Source: Paracoccus everestensis (GTDB taxonomy: Bacteria > Pseudomonadota > Alphaproteobacteria > Rhodobacterales > Rhodobacteraceae). From it: DNA of 64,000 nt. Positions 1-8,869 of the stretch are shown one piece after another. How positions within the stretch are numbered: the stretch's first letter is position 1; every line of letters starts with the position of its first letter. Made by a program: the position numbers and the translations under genes. The notes under the pieces are model-generated. The model ran no database searches. It saw only the letters and a list, made by a program, of their open reading frames with translations, and had not been told where the DNA came from. The stretch is taken from assembly GCF_021491915.1 (NCBI RefSeq), contig NZ_CP090836.1, forward strand, positions 124,001-188,000, in the 5' to 3' direction.

Positions 1-782
1 GCGGTGGCGACCGCGATCAGGCCCACTGCGGACAGGATCACCAGCATCCGCGTGGCGGCGACATTCGTGCCAAGCGCGGCCGCCGTATCGTCGCCCAGGC
101 GCAGCGATTCCAGGTCGCGGCTGCGGCTGACCAGCAGCCCGCCGAAGACCGCCAGCGACGCCAGCATCGGCAAGGCCTGGGACAGTTGCGCGCCGTTCAC
201 GCTGCCTGTCAGCCACCGCATCGCCTCGGCCAGATCCCAGGACGGCGCGCTCGTCAGGACATAGGCGATGAAGCTGTCCAGCATGGCCGAGACGCCGATG
301 CCGACCAGGATCAGGCGCGTGCCTGCCACGCCCCCCTGGAAGGACAGCCCATAGATCAGCAGCGCCACGCCCAACCCGGCGATGACCGCGAAGATCGACA
401 CCACCGGCCCGTCGAGTCCCAGGACCACGATGGCAAGAACCGCCGCAGCACTTGCCCCCCGGCTGATGCCGATGATGTCGGGACTGGCCAGCGGGTTGCG
501 CAGCATGATCTGGAAAGCGGCGCCCCCCAGGCCGAAGGACAGGCCTGCAAGTACCGCCAGGACCGCGCGAGGCAGCCGCAACTGGCCCACGGTGAAGGAT
601 TGGCCGGGCACGTCCTCGCCTGCCAGAACCCGCAGCACGGTTTGCGGGGAAACAAAGGACTGGCCCAGCATCAGCGTCAGCGCAAACCCGGCCAGCAGCA
701 AGATCAGCGCCCCGCCGACAACCGCCCTGCGGCGCCTGGCGCGGCGCAGGCGGCCGGAGGCGATCAGGTCGATAAAGGTCAT
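1..782 (-). CDS. FecCD-type ferric-siderophore ABC permease (second of pair), truncated by window edge
   Basis: Inner-membrane permease subunit of an iron-siderophore importer. Reading from the ATG whose complement ends at 782 gives about 260 codons running off the left edge with no stop. The N-terminus is short and basic (ASGRLRRARRRR), followed by a hydrophobic segment. The family landmarks LRLPRAVLAVLAG and MLRNPLASPDIIG, the latter matching the FecCD R-N-P-L-A-x-P motif, are present, and alternating hydrophobic helices follow. Its start overlaps the 3' end of the neighbouring permease (779), as in translationally coupled permease pairs. The ATPase normally paired with these subunits must lie left of the window. 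The substrate is inferred from the adjacent binding protein and TonB receptor. Confidence 0.9.
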   Translation of the reverse strand, partial: MTFIDLIASGRLRRARRRRAVVGGALILLLAGFALTLMLGQSFVSPQTVLRVLAGEDVPGQSFTVGQLRLPRAVLAVLAGLSFGLGGAAFQIMLRNPLASPDIIGISRGASAAAVLAIVVLGLDGPVVSIFAVIAGLGVALLIYGLSFQGGVAGTRLILVGIGVSAMLDSFIAYVLTSAPSWDLAEAMRWLTGSVNGAQLSQALPMLASLAVFGGLLVSRSRDLESLRLGDDTAAALGTNVAATRMLVILSAVGLIAVAT

Positions 783-1822
783 AATTCCCGCACCCGGGCG
801 CGGCGCACGATCCAGATGAAGAAGGGCGCGCCGACAAAGGCGGTGACGATGCCCACATCCAGTTCGCCGGGGCGGGCGATCAGGCGGCCCGCGATGTCCG
901 ACGCGATCAGCAGGCACGCCCCCGCCAGGGCCGAGAACGGCAGCAGCCAGCGGTGATCCACGCCCACCAGAACGCGGCACAGATGCGGCACGATCAGGCC
1001 CACGAAGGCGATCGGCCCGCAGACCGCCGTGATCGCCCCGCATAACAGGATCGCGCCCAGGGCGGCCAGCCCGCGTGCAACCGCCACGCGTTCACCCAGG
1101 CCAGCAGCCATCTCGTCCCCCAGGGCCAGCAAATTCAGCTTGCGCGCGCAGGCGAGGCTGATGGCAAGACCCGCCGCCAGGAAAGGCAGCACCGGAACCA
1201 GGCGCGCAAAGGTCGCGCCGCCCACGCCGCCCACCTGCCAGGATTGCAGTCCCCCCGCGACATCGCCCCGCGACAGCATGATCGCCAGCACCAGCGACAG
1301 GAACGCGACCGAGGTCGCGACCCCCGCAAGCGCCAGCTTCAACGGCGTCGGCCCCCCGCGTCCCAGAGACCCGATGGCATAGACAAAGACCGCCGTGGCC
1401 CCCGCGCCCCCGATGGCCACCCAGATATAGGCCTGGGCGGACGCGATCCCGAAAAAGGCCACCGCCACCGCGACGGCCAGGGCCGCGCCCAGGTTCACCC
1501 CCAGAATCCCCGGATCGGCCAGCGGATTGCGCGTCACGCCCTGCATGATCGCCCCCGCAAGGCCAAGCGATGCCCCGGCAAGCGCGGCCAGAACCGTGCG
1601 CGGGATCCGCGCGGCCACCGACGCCTGGCCGATGGTGTCCACTTGCCCCCGCAACGCGGCGGCGATGTCGTCCAAGCCCACGTCCCGCGTGCCAACGGCC
1701 ACCGACAGCGCACACAGCATCGCCAGCAGCCCCAGCATCGCGGCCAGCCAGACCGCGCGGACGGGGTTCGACCGGGGCGCAACGGCGGCGCGCGGCAAGG
1801 GGCTGGCGGTGCCGGTCATCAT
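779..1822 (-). CDS. FecCD-type ferric-siderophore ABC permease (first of pair)
   Basis: Integral membrane subunit of the same importer, 347 aa. The sequence shows about nine to ten hydrophobic segments, the conserved arginine-proline entry RIPRTVLAALAG, the family motif VTRNPLADPGILG and the C-terminal FVGLIVPHLCR and GELDVGIVTAFVGAPFF motifs typical of FecCD/BtuC permeases. It overlaps the binding-protein gene upstream by four bases (ATGA at 1819–1822) and the second permease downstream, so binding protein, permease and permease form one operon on the minus strand. Siderophore specificity cannot be read from the sequence. Confidence 0.93.
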   Translation of the reverse strand: MMTGTASPLPRAAVAPRSNPVRAVWLAAMLGLLAMLCALSVAVGTRDVGLDDIAAALRGQVDTIGQASVAARIPRTVLAALAGASLGLAGAIMQGVTRNPLADPGILGVNLGAALAVAVAVAFFGIASAQAYIWVAIGGAGATAVFVYAIGSLGRGGPTPLKLALAGVATSVAFLSLVLAIMLSRGDVAGGLQSWQVGGVGGATFARLVPVLPFLAAGLAISLACARKLNLLALGDEMAAGLGERVAVARGLAALGAILLCGAITAVCGPIAFVGLIVPHLCRVLVGVDHRWLLPFSALAGACLLIASDIAGRLIARPGELDVGIVTAFVGAPFFIWIVRRARVREL

Positions 1823-2805
1823 TCGGATTTCTGCGCGGCCCCGGCCAGCAGGGCGGCGTAATCGTCAAGCACCCAGGGCAAGCCCAGCGGCGTGGGGTTG
1901 GCGGCATTGCCCGCAGGGTCGTTCTTCAGCATTACGATGGCGCCATTGGCAACGGCGGGCATATGCCTGAACAGGGGATCGGCGCGCATCGCCTCCAGCA
2001 ACGGCTGGCCGCCATAGGTCACGACGATGTCCACGTCGTCAAAGGCATCGATCCGTTCCGCGCTGATGGATCCGAAGAACTGCCCGGGCTGCGTCGCCTG
2101 CGTCACGCTTGCCGGCATCGACAGGCCCAGATCCCCGAAGAACTTCACCCGCGTGTCATGGGCGCTGTAGAAATTGATGACGGACAGGTTCGTGGTGTCC
2201 AGATGCGTCACGAACATCGCGGTCTTGCCCGCCAACTGCGGGTGGCGGGCGACCGCCTCGGCGATCCGGGCATCCATGCGGGCGATCAGGGCATCGCCTT
2301 GCGCCGCCATGCCCATGCCCGCGCTGTTCATGCGGATCATCTGCCGCCATTCGGTCGTCCATGCCCCGTCGGGATAGGCCACCACCGGCGCGATCTGTGA
2401 CAGGGTGTCGTAATCGGCCTGGCTCAGGCCGGAATAGGCGGCCAGGATCACGTCGGGCCGGGTCGCCGCAACCCCTTCAAAGTCGATGCCGTCGCCTTCG
2501 TCGAAAAGGACGGGGGTGTCGGCGCCCAGCTCGGCCAGCCTTTCCTCGACCCAGGGAAGGACGCCGTCGCCATCGTCATCGCCGTAATTTGCCGCGGCCA
2601 TGCCCACCGGCACGATGCCAAGCGCCAGAGGAACCTCGTGGTTGCCAGAATTGACGGTCGCCACCCGCTGCGGCCTTTCCGTGATCGTGGTGGTGCCAAA
2701 GGCATGGGGGATGGTGACGGGAAAGGCCGCCTCCTGGGCCGGGGCGATGCCCGCGCCAAGACACCAGGCCAAGGGAAAGGCAAGCGGACGAAGATGGGTG
2801 GGCAT
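1819..2805 (-). CDS. Periplasmic iron-siderophore binding protein of ABC importer
   Basis: About 328 aa. The ATG at 2805 is preferred over an in-frame ATG at 2844 because it places a signal peptide (MPTHLRPLAFPLAWCLGAG...APAQEA) exactly at the N-terminus. The mature part begins with the class III binding-protein pattern FPVTIPHAFGTTTITERPQRVATVN. It continues with RPDVILAAYSGLSQADYDTLSQIAPVVAYPD, the 'P-D-(L/V)-I' loop typical of FhuD/FepB/FecB-like proteins. It is the first gene of the permease operon and is divergent from the TonB receptor gene. The 2806–3087 gap between the two is the shared promoter region; no clear Fur box was recognised there. Confidence 0.9.
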   Translation of the reverse strand: MPTHLRPLAFPLAWCLGAGIAPAQEAAFPVTIPHAFGTTTITERPQRVATVNSGNHEVPLALGIVPVGMAAANYGDDDGDGVLPWVEERLAELGADTPVLFDEGDGIDFEGVAATRPDVILAAYSGLSQADYDTLSQIAPVVAYPDGAWTTEWRQMIRMNSAGMGMAAQGDALIARMDARIAEAVARHPQLAGKTAMFVTHLDTTNLSVINFYSAHDTRVKFFGDLGLSMPASVTQATQPGQFFGSISAERIDAFDDVDIVVTYGGQPLLEAMRADPLFRHMPAVANGAIVMLKNDPAGNAANPTPLGLPWVLDDYAALLAGAAQKSE

Positions 2806-3087
2806 CGGATCTCCAATCGCGGTCAGGTGCGGATTGCCCGGCACCGCCCCGGTCCGTCAAGGCGTTCGGGCACCGGGCGCGGGCGCGTCCCGGCACATTT
2901 CCATGGATTCTGACAAAAACCGTAGGAATCTACAAGACGAGCTTTGCCCCGTGGATTAAGACGCGCGCCAACGCAACCCAGCGCCATCCTGCGGCCAACT
3001 GCCAAGGGGGCCGCAGGTCTGCCCTATCGCAAGCCACCGGTATCCCCGGAAGCCAACAGCAAAAACAAAAACGCGGGACTTCGAACC

Positions 3088-5205
3088 TTGGCACATGACG
3101 TTTCTTATGGCGGCCGCAATCTGATTGCCCTTCTGCTGGGCTGCACGGCGCTGATCGCATCCCCGGCCGGGGCGCAGGACACCGGAACCGGGACCGAGGA
3201 TGCGCCTTATCGCCTGTCTCCGATCCTGATCAATGCGGACGGCCAGGCCGACGACGACGCGAATTCGATTGTCGCGCAGGAGCTGTGGACCGGCGGCAAG
3301 GTGGCAACCAGCATCCTGGACACCCCTGCATCGGTGTCCGTCATCACCGAAAAGGAAGTCCGCGACCGCGACGCCGACACGCTGGAGGAAGTGCTGAGCT
3401 ATTCGGCCGGCATCCACACCGACTTTTACGGGACGGACGACCGGAATGAATACTTCCTGGTCCGCGGGTTCCAGGCCACGACCTATCGCGATGGGCTGAC
3501 CCTGGGATCCATGCGCAGCGTGCGCGAGGAACCCTATGCTTTCGAGCGGACCGAGGTGATCCGCGGCGGCAACTCGACGCTGTTCGGCACATCCGATCCA
3601 GGCGGCACGATCAATTTCGTGACCAAGCAGCCGCGCTTCGAGCGGTTCGGAGAGGTGTATGGATCCGTGGGATCGCCGCGCAATGCGGAATACGGGTTCG
3701 ACGCGGGGGACGTGCTGAACGCGGAAGGGACGCTGGCCTATCGCGTGACGGGCAAGGTGCAGGACGGCGAACGGGACTATGACCATTCGCGGAACGACAG
3801 CCGCTTCCTGATGGGCGGCCTGTCCTGGCAGCCCAGCACCGCCACGACGCTGAGCGTGATCGCTGATTACCTCAAGCGCGAGAACACCCCCAACAGCGGC
3901 GGCTATCCGCTGGACCGCGAATACGACCGCGACCTGTTCTTCGGCGAGCCTGACTTCAACTATCAGAACGTCGAGCGCGCCAGCATCACTGGCCTGTTCG
4001 AACATGACTTTGACAATGGCCTGAACCTGCGCGCGAACCTGCGCTATAGCGATCTGAAAAGCGACTTTGGCTATGTCTATCTGTCCGACAGCCCGGCACG
4101 GACAGGCACGGTCGTGGACCGCTGGTATTTCGGCGGCGACAACACTGCCGAGGAACTGATCGGCAACGTCATTCTGCAATATGACCGCAGCTTTGACCGT
4201 TTCGACAGCAGCACCGTGGCCGGACTGGAATTCCGGGACGCGTCGACCACCAGCGCGCCGTTCTTCGGGGCCTATACCCCGATCGACATCGCAAATCCGG
4301 TCTATTCGGGTGCGCCGGGCAGTCTGGCAGCGCCTTACGAATTGCGAGACAACGATTACAGCACGCAATCGCTGTTCTTGCAGCAGAACCTGTCCTTCGA
4401 CGACCGCTTCATCGCGACAGTCGGTCTGCGCCACGACTGGCTGGACATCGAGGAAACGCTGAACGGCGTGAACGCCAGCGACGAATTCTCGGAAACCTCG
4501 ATCCGTGGCGCGCTGACTTACAAGATCAACAGCGAGATCTCGACCTATGCCAGCTATGTCGAATCCGTGGCCCCTCCGGGCATCGGCGTCGAACCGGAAC
4601 GGGGCGAGCAATACGAATTGGGCATTAAGTATCAGCCGCTTGGAACGAATGCGCTGTTCTCGGCCTCGGTCTATGACCTGCGCAAGAACAACGTCACCGT
4701 GGCTGTGGTCCAGCCAGACGGCAACATCACGCGCGAACTGGTAGGCGAACAGCGCGTGCGCGGGATAGACCTGGAAGGCAAGGCGGAAGTGGCAAACAAC
4801 CTGGACGTGATCGCGTCCTATTCCTACATGAAATCAGAAGTGCTGCGGTCGGACCCAATCCGGGGCGCGGATGTGGAAGGAAACGAGTTTTCCGAGGTGC
4901 CGAACCACATGGCATCCCTGTGGGTGAACTATACCCTGCCGGGCACCGAAACCCGCGGCGACATGACCTTCGGCCTGGGCGCGCGCTACATCGGGTCGTA
5001 TTACTTCGCGATCTCGAACGCCACGGGCAAGGCCGATGCGTCGACCACGCTGGATGCGGCCTTCAGCTACCAGGTGCAGGACAATACCAGCCTGGCCGTC
5101 AATGTCAGCAACCTGCTGGACGACCAGCACGTCGTCGGGCGTGGCACGGCGGATTACTACAACCCCGGCCGCGAGATTTCCGCGACCCTGCGCCACCGCT
5201 TCTAA
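3088..5205 (+). CDS. TonB-dependent siderophore receptor
   Basis: Outer-membrane ferric-siderophore receptor, about 705 aa from the TTG at 3088. The frame is also open further upstream to a TTG at 2944. The 3088 start is chosen because it puts a signal peptide (RNLIALLLGCTALIASPAGAQ) at the N-terminus. The plug domain, roughly residues 77–185, shows TPASVSVITEKEV, YFLVRGFQAT, RDGL and RTEVIRGGNSTLFGTSDPGGTINFVTK, standard for FhuA/FcuA-type siderophore receptors. The beta-barrel follows and ends with the terminal aromatic signature SATLRHRF. It lies between the importer operon and an AraC regulator, so all belong to one uptake system. The start codon is the weak point of the call. Confidence 0.93.
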   Translation: MAHDVSYGGRNLIALLLGCTALIASPAGAQDTGTGTEDAPYRLSPILINADGQADDDANSIVAQELWTGGKVATSILDTPASVSVITEKEVRDRDADTLEEVLSYSAGIHTDFYGTDDRNEYFLVRGFQATTYRDGLTLGSMRSVREEPYAFERTEVIRGGNSTLFGTSDPGGTINFVTKQPRFERFGEVYGSVGSPRNAEYGFDAGDVLNAEGTLAYRVTGKVQDGERDYDHSRNDSRFLMGGLSWQPSTATTLSVIADYLKRENTPNSGGYPLDREYDRDLFFGEPDFNYQNVERASITGLFEHDFDNGLNLRANLRYSDLKSDFGYVYLSDSPARTGTVVDRWYFGGDNTAEELIGNVILQYDRSFDRFDSSTVAGLEFRDASTTSAPFFGAYTPIDIANPVYSGAPGSLAAPYELRDNDYSTQSLFLQQNLSFDDRFIATVGLRHDWLDIEETLNGVNASDEFSETSIRGALTYKINSEISTYASYVESVAPPGIGVEPERGEQYELGIKYQPLGTNALFSASVYDLRKNNVTVAVVQPDGNITRELVGEQRVRGIDLEGKAEVANNLDVIASYSYMKSEVLRSDPIRGADVEGNEFSEVPNHMASLWVNYTLPGTETRGDMTFGLGARYIGSYYFAISNATGKADASTTLDAAFSYQVQDNTSLAVNVSNLLDDQHVVGRGTADYYNPGREISATLRHRF

Positions 5206-5211
5206 GGCCCC

Positions 5212-6105
5212 TTACCTCGGCGCCTGCATCCGCCGCCACGCGGCGGGTGTTTCGCCCGCGACCTGCCGAAAGGCGCGTGTCAGGTGCGCCTGGTCCGAAA
5301 ACCCCAGTTGCGCCGCGACATCGGCCACGGTCAGGTCGCTTTGCGCCAGCAGGTGTTGGGCAAGGGCGATCCGCTGGCCCAACTGCCATTGCAGGGGTGT
5401 CTGCCCGGTGGTCTGCTTGAAGACCGCCGCGAACCAGCTTTCCGACAGACCGACGGTCGCGGCCATCTCTGCCACGGTCATGCGGCGGTCCTGCCGGTCC
5501 TTCAGCGCCGCCGCCAGCTTGCGCATCTGCGCAGGCGCCAGCCCGCCCGAGGCGCGGTCATGGCGTTCGGCGGGGATCTCCAGCAGACCCGTGGCGATGC
5601 TGCCCACCAGGCTTTCGGCAAATACCGGATGGCGGCTGGGCTGCGACACCTCGTCAACCAGCAGCCGGACCAGGGTCGCCAGGGCGGGCACGTCCTGGGT
5701 TTCGACCGGGCGGCGCAGGACGGACAGCGCATCCGATGCGCCAATGGAGGGGCCCAGGAAGCGCAGCAGCCGGTCGCGGTGGATATGCAAATCCAGATGC
5801 GAAAAGCGATGCGCGGCGGTGAAGCTGGACCAGATCGGCACGCCCGCCGGGACATACAGGGCGCGCATCATCGGTCGGGCATGGGCCGCCACCCCGGCAT
5901 CGCAGTTCGACATCAGGATATGGGACGACACGTCATTCAGGAAGAACACGATGCGCGGGTCGGGCGATAGGTAATATCCCCTTGCGCCCGCCGCGCCCTC
6001 GGCCTGCCAATAAACGCCGACCATGCCGTCCAGGCCCCGCCAGCGGACCGGAACCGTGGGCCGGATGCCCTGGGTGCAGCAGGTCATGGTATGGCGATAG
6101 CCCAT
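5212..6105 (-). CDS. AraC-family transcriptional regulator of siderophore uptake
   Basis: 297 aa. The last ~100 residues are a double helix-turn-helix of the AraC/XylS type: MTVAEMAATVGLSESWFAAVFKQTTGQTP for the first helix pair and LTVADVAAQLGFSDQAHLTRAFRQVAGETPAAWRR for the second. The N-terminal ~190 residues are an effector domain not recognisable to subfamily. The gene is convergent with the TonB receptor (six bases between stops) and divergent from the siderophore-interacting gene. By analogy with PchR/AlcR-type regulators it probably senses the ferric siderophore; this is inference from position. A perfect palindrome (6127–6142) sits in the divergent promoter. Confidence 0.9.
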   Translation of the reverse strand: MGYRHTMTCCTQGIRPTVPVRWRGLDGMVGVYWQAEGAAGARGYYLSPDPRIVFFLNDVSSHILMSNCDAGVAAHARPMMRALYVPAGVPIWSSFTAAHRFSHLDLHIHRDRLLRFLGPSIGASDALSVLRRPVETQDVPALATLVRLLVDEVSQPSRHPVFAESLVGSIATGLLEIPAERHDRASGGLAPAQMRKLAAALKDRQDRRMTVAEMAATVGLSESWFAAVFKQTTGQTPLQWQLGQRIALAQHLLAQSDLTVADVAAQLGFSDQAHLTRAFRQVAGETPAAWRRMQAPR

Positions 6106-6126
6106 CTATCCGTTTTCGTATTGTTG

Positions 6127-6142
6127 ACTGAATTTGTTCAGT
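6127..6142. promoter_or_regulatory. Palindrome in divergent araC / siderophore-interacting promoter
   Basis: The sequence ACTGAA-TTTG-TTCAGT is a perfect inverted repeat with six-base arms and a four-base centre. It lies 21 bases in front of the AraC gene start and 34 bases in front of the siderophore-interacting start. The surrounding 60 bases are markedly AT-rich compared with the genome. It is a candidate operator for the AraC protein or an iron-responsive regulator; which one cannot be decided from sequence. Confidence 0.4.
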
Positions 6143-6176
6143 ATATGAAAATTGCAATTATGGAAAGGGGCGCGCC

Positions 6177-7057
6177 ATGTCGCATCTGCGCAACCACCGG
6201 AATTCCGGCATCATTCCCATGGCCTCGGGCGCGGCTGCGGCGGCCTTGAAGGCCCGCGCCGCCGCCTGGGACGTGCCGCTTGTGGAAACTGCCGAGGCGC
6301 TGAGCCTGTTTGTCTGGGGCTGCGAATTGCGCCTGGTGCCGGGCGGCAATGATGTCCGCATCGAACTGGCCGCCCCCGAGGCCCGGCTGATCGGCAGCCT
6401 GCAGGACAGCGCGACCGAACTCTTTGCCGAAGCGGGGCTTGAGGTCCGCTGGGACCGTGTCGATGCGGGCGCCCTGGCGCCGGGCCTGTCGCTGATGCGC
6501 GTCCTGTCGGTAACGCAGCAGTCCCCGGGCTTTGTCCGGGTCCGCCTGACAGGACCGGATGCGGCGCGATATGGCCGGCCGGCGCGGATGCGCTGCACCG
6601 GCCGGTCTATACCGTGGCAGACCAAGGGAACGACTGGCTGGATTTCGACATCTTCCGCCATGCCGGCAGCCCGACCTGCGACTGGGCGCTGTCCGGCCCG
6701 CAAGGCAGCACGGTCGGCATCATCGGGCCCGGCGGCGGATGGTGCCCGGACGCGGAACGCCTGCACCTGTTCGGCGATGAAACCGCGCTGCCGGCCATGA
6801 CCCGGATGCTGGATCTGGCCCCGGGCGAGGTCACGGCCCATATCCGGACCGCTTGCCACGACCTGGGACCGTTGGCTGACGACCCGCGCGTCGCGCGCTG
6901 CGACGATCTGCTGGCGGCCTTGGCCGGGGCCGACTTGGGTTCAGGCAGCTTTGTCTGGTTCGCGGCCGAGGCGGCGCAGGCACGCCAGGCCCGCAAGCAC
7001 CTGATCGAACGCGGCATCGACCGCAAGGATTTCCTGTCCGCCGCCTATTGGGGCTAA
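6177..7057 (+). pseudogene. Siderophore-interacting protein (ferric-siderophore reductase), broken by internal deletion and frameshift
   Basis: The N-terminal part (6177 to about 6570, ~132 codons) reads as the DUF2218-like domain plus the beginning of the FAD domain, ending FVRVRLTGPDAARY. That frame then becomes meaningless and stops at 6800. From about 6572 the sense continues in another frame with WPAGADALHRPVYTVAD, then GNDWLDFDIFRHAGSPTCDW, GIIGPGGGWCPDA, HLFGDETALPAM and the C-terminal AAYWG, all family hallmarks. Between the two parts the stretch that normally carries H-V-R-L-L-L-P-P (flavin-binding strand and linker, some 30 residues) is missing. The simplest reading is an out-of-frame deletion whose junction lies at about 6566–6574. 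The total coding equivalent is about 293 codons, against the usual ~320–340. A simple one-base sequencing error would not remove those residues. It overlaps the ABC exporter end by four bases, tail to tail. Confidence 0.78.
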
Positions 7058-8754
7058 GCCGCCAGCCGGGCATAGATCCCGCCCTGGGCGATCAGGTCCG
7101 CATGGCTGCCGATTTCCGCGATGCGGCCCCCGTTCATCACCACGATGCGGTCGGCATTGCGGATCGTGCCCAGCCGGTGCGCGATGACCAGAGTCGTGCG
7201 CCCCACCGCAAGCGCATCAAGGGCCTGCTGGATCTCGCGTTCGGTCTGGCTGTCGAGCGCGCTTGTCGCCTCGTCCAGGATCAGGATGGGGGGGTTCTTC
7301 AGAAAGGCGCGCGCAATGGCCACGCGTTGTTTCTGCCCGCCCGACAGCATCACGCCGCGTTCGCCCACGACCGTGTCCAGCCCGTCGGGCAGCGATTCGA
7401 TCATCGTTGTCAGTTGCGCCTGGGCTGCAGCCTGGCGCACGTCGTCGTCGGTCGCGCCAAGCCGGCCATAGGCGATGTTCTCGCGCAGGGTGCCGCCGAA
7501 CAGGAACACGTCCTGGCTGACCAGCCCGATCTGGCGGCGCAGGCTGTTCAGCCGCAGGGCGGACAGCGCCAGCCCGTCCACGGTGATCCGGCCCCGCGTG
7601 GGTTCGTAAAATCGCGGCAGCAGCGCCAGAAGCGTGGTCTTGCCCGCGCCCGACGGGCCGACAAAGGCCACCGTTTCCCCGGCACGCACGTCCAGGTCGA
7701 TGCCGTCCAGGATCGTGCGGCCTTCGTCATAGGCAAAGCCCACGCCCTCGAAGCGGATATCGCCGCGAAGGGCCGGCGCCTCGACGGCGTCCGGCGCATC
7801 GGTGATTTCGGGATCCGTCGCCAGCAGTTCCTGATACCGGCGAAACCCCGCGATGCCGCGCGGATAGGTTTCGATCACGGCGGCGATCTTTTCCAGGGGA
7901 CGGTAAAAGACACCGACCAGCAGAAGGAAACCCACAAAGCCGCCGGTGGTCAGTTCGCCCGACAGCACGAAGCCCGCGCCCATCACCATCACGATGACCT
8001 GCACCAGCCGCAGGCCCATGTATTGCAGGGCGTTCGACGTAGCCATCACGCGATAGGCGTCCAGCTTGGCCTGGCGATAGCGGGCGTTGTCGGCGGCGAA
8101 CAGGTGGTTCTCGTGCGCCTCGTTGCCGAAGGCCTGGACGACGCGGACGCCGCCCAGGGCTTCCTCCAGCCGGACGTTGAAATCGCCCACGCGGGAATAG
8201 ATGGCCCGCCAGGTCTGCGTCATCCGCCCGCCATAGACGATCACCAGGGCCAGCATCGCGGGCACGATCAGCGCCACGATCACCGCAAGCTGCGGGTTGA
8301 TCCAGAACATCAGCGCGAAAGCCCCGACAAAGGTCATCAGCGCGATAAAGGCATCCTCGGGCCCGTGATGGGCAACCTCGCCGATTTCTTCCAGGTCGCG
8401 GGTCACGCGCGCGATCAGCTTGCCGGTGCGGGCGCGGTCGTACCACCGCCAGGACAGGCGCGTCAGGTGGTCGAAGGCGCGGGCGCGCATTTCCGTCTCG
8501 ATGTTGATGCCCAGCTTGTGGCCCCAATAGATCACCACCGTCAGCAGGCCCGCATTGGCCGCATACAAGGCCAGCAGGCCCACGGCGGCTGCCACGGTCA
8601 GCGTCCAGTTGCCCTGTGGCAGCAGGTGGTCGATAAAGGCGGTCACGGCCAGCGGAAAGGCCAGTTCCAGAAGGCCCGACAGCACCGCGCAGCCGAAATC
8701 CAGCCAGAACAGTCCCATGAATGGCCGGTAATAGGAAAAGAACTGGCGCAGCAT
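7054..8754 (-). CDS. ABC exporter, fused transmembrane and ATPase domains
   Basis: 566 aa half-transporter of the MsbA/type IV exporter family. Residues ~1–310 form the six-helix transmembrane domain, starting MLRQFFSYYRPFMGLFWLDFG. The nucleotide-binding domain has Walker A GPSGAGKTT, the Q-loop QDVFLFGGTLRENIAYG, signature LSGGQKQRVAIARAFLK, Walker B ILILDEATSALD and the H-loop IAHRLGTI. It probably works as a homodimer because no partner half-transporter lies nearby. Its place beside siderophore genes allows a role in siderophore or lipid export, but nothing in the sequence fixes the substrate. The 115 bases between it and glcF hold a short GC hairpin (8806–8820) and no gene. Confidence 0.92.
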   Translation of the reverse strand: MLRQFFSYYRPFMGLFWLDFGCAVLSGLLELAFPLAVTAFIDHLLPQGNWTLTVAAAVGLLALYAANAGLLTVVIYWGHKLGINIETEMRARAFDHLTRLSWRWYDRARTGKLIARVTRDLEEIGEVAHHGPEDAFIALMTFVGAFALMFWINPQLAVIVALIVPAMLALVIVYGGRMTQTWRAIYSRVGDFNVRLEEALGGVRVVQAFGNEAHENHLFAADNARYRQAKLDAYRVMATSNALQYMGLRLVQVIVMVMGAGFVLSGELTTGGFVGFLLLVGVFYRPLEKIAAVIETYPRGIAGFRRYQELLATDPEITDAPDAVEAPALRGDIRFEGVGFAYDEGRTILDGIDLDVRAGETVAFVGPSGAGKTTLLALLPRFYEPTRGRITVDGLALSALRLNSLRRQIGLVSQDVFLFGGTLRENIAYGRLGATDDDVRQAAAQAQLTTMIESLPDGLDTVVGERGVMLSGGQKQRVAIARAFLKNPPILILDEATSALDSQTEREIQQALDALAVGRTTLVIAHRLGTIRNADRIVVMNGGRIAEIGSHADLIAQGGIYARLAA

Positions 8755-8869
8755 GGAGCGATTCCTTCAGGCGGGTCTTGCCCGGACGCGGCGGCGGCTT
8801 GTCATGCCCGGCGCCCGGGCGTCGATCCGCCTCTTGCCACAATGGCCCGCCAAGCGCCAGAACTCGGCC

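Noticed and set aside
2906..2930. GATTC…GAATC repeat upstream of the TonB receptor as a Fur box
   Set aside because: Five-base arms with a 15-base gap do not fit the Fur 19-bp dyad, and the region shows no second supporting motif.
2944..3087. Earlier TTG start of the TonB receptor
   Set aside because: It would place about 48 charged and proline-rich residues before the signal peptide. The TTG at 3088 gives a normal signal sequence, though neither start has a strong ribosome site.
8806..8820. GCCCGG-CGC-CCGGGC hairpin between the ABC exporter and glcF
   Set aside because: Perfect but short, lacks a T-run and lies ~50 bases after the glcF stop; GC-rich hairpins of this size are expected by chance in such DNA.
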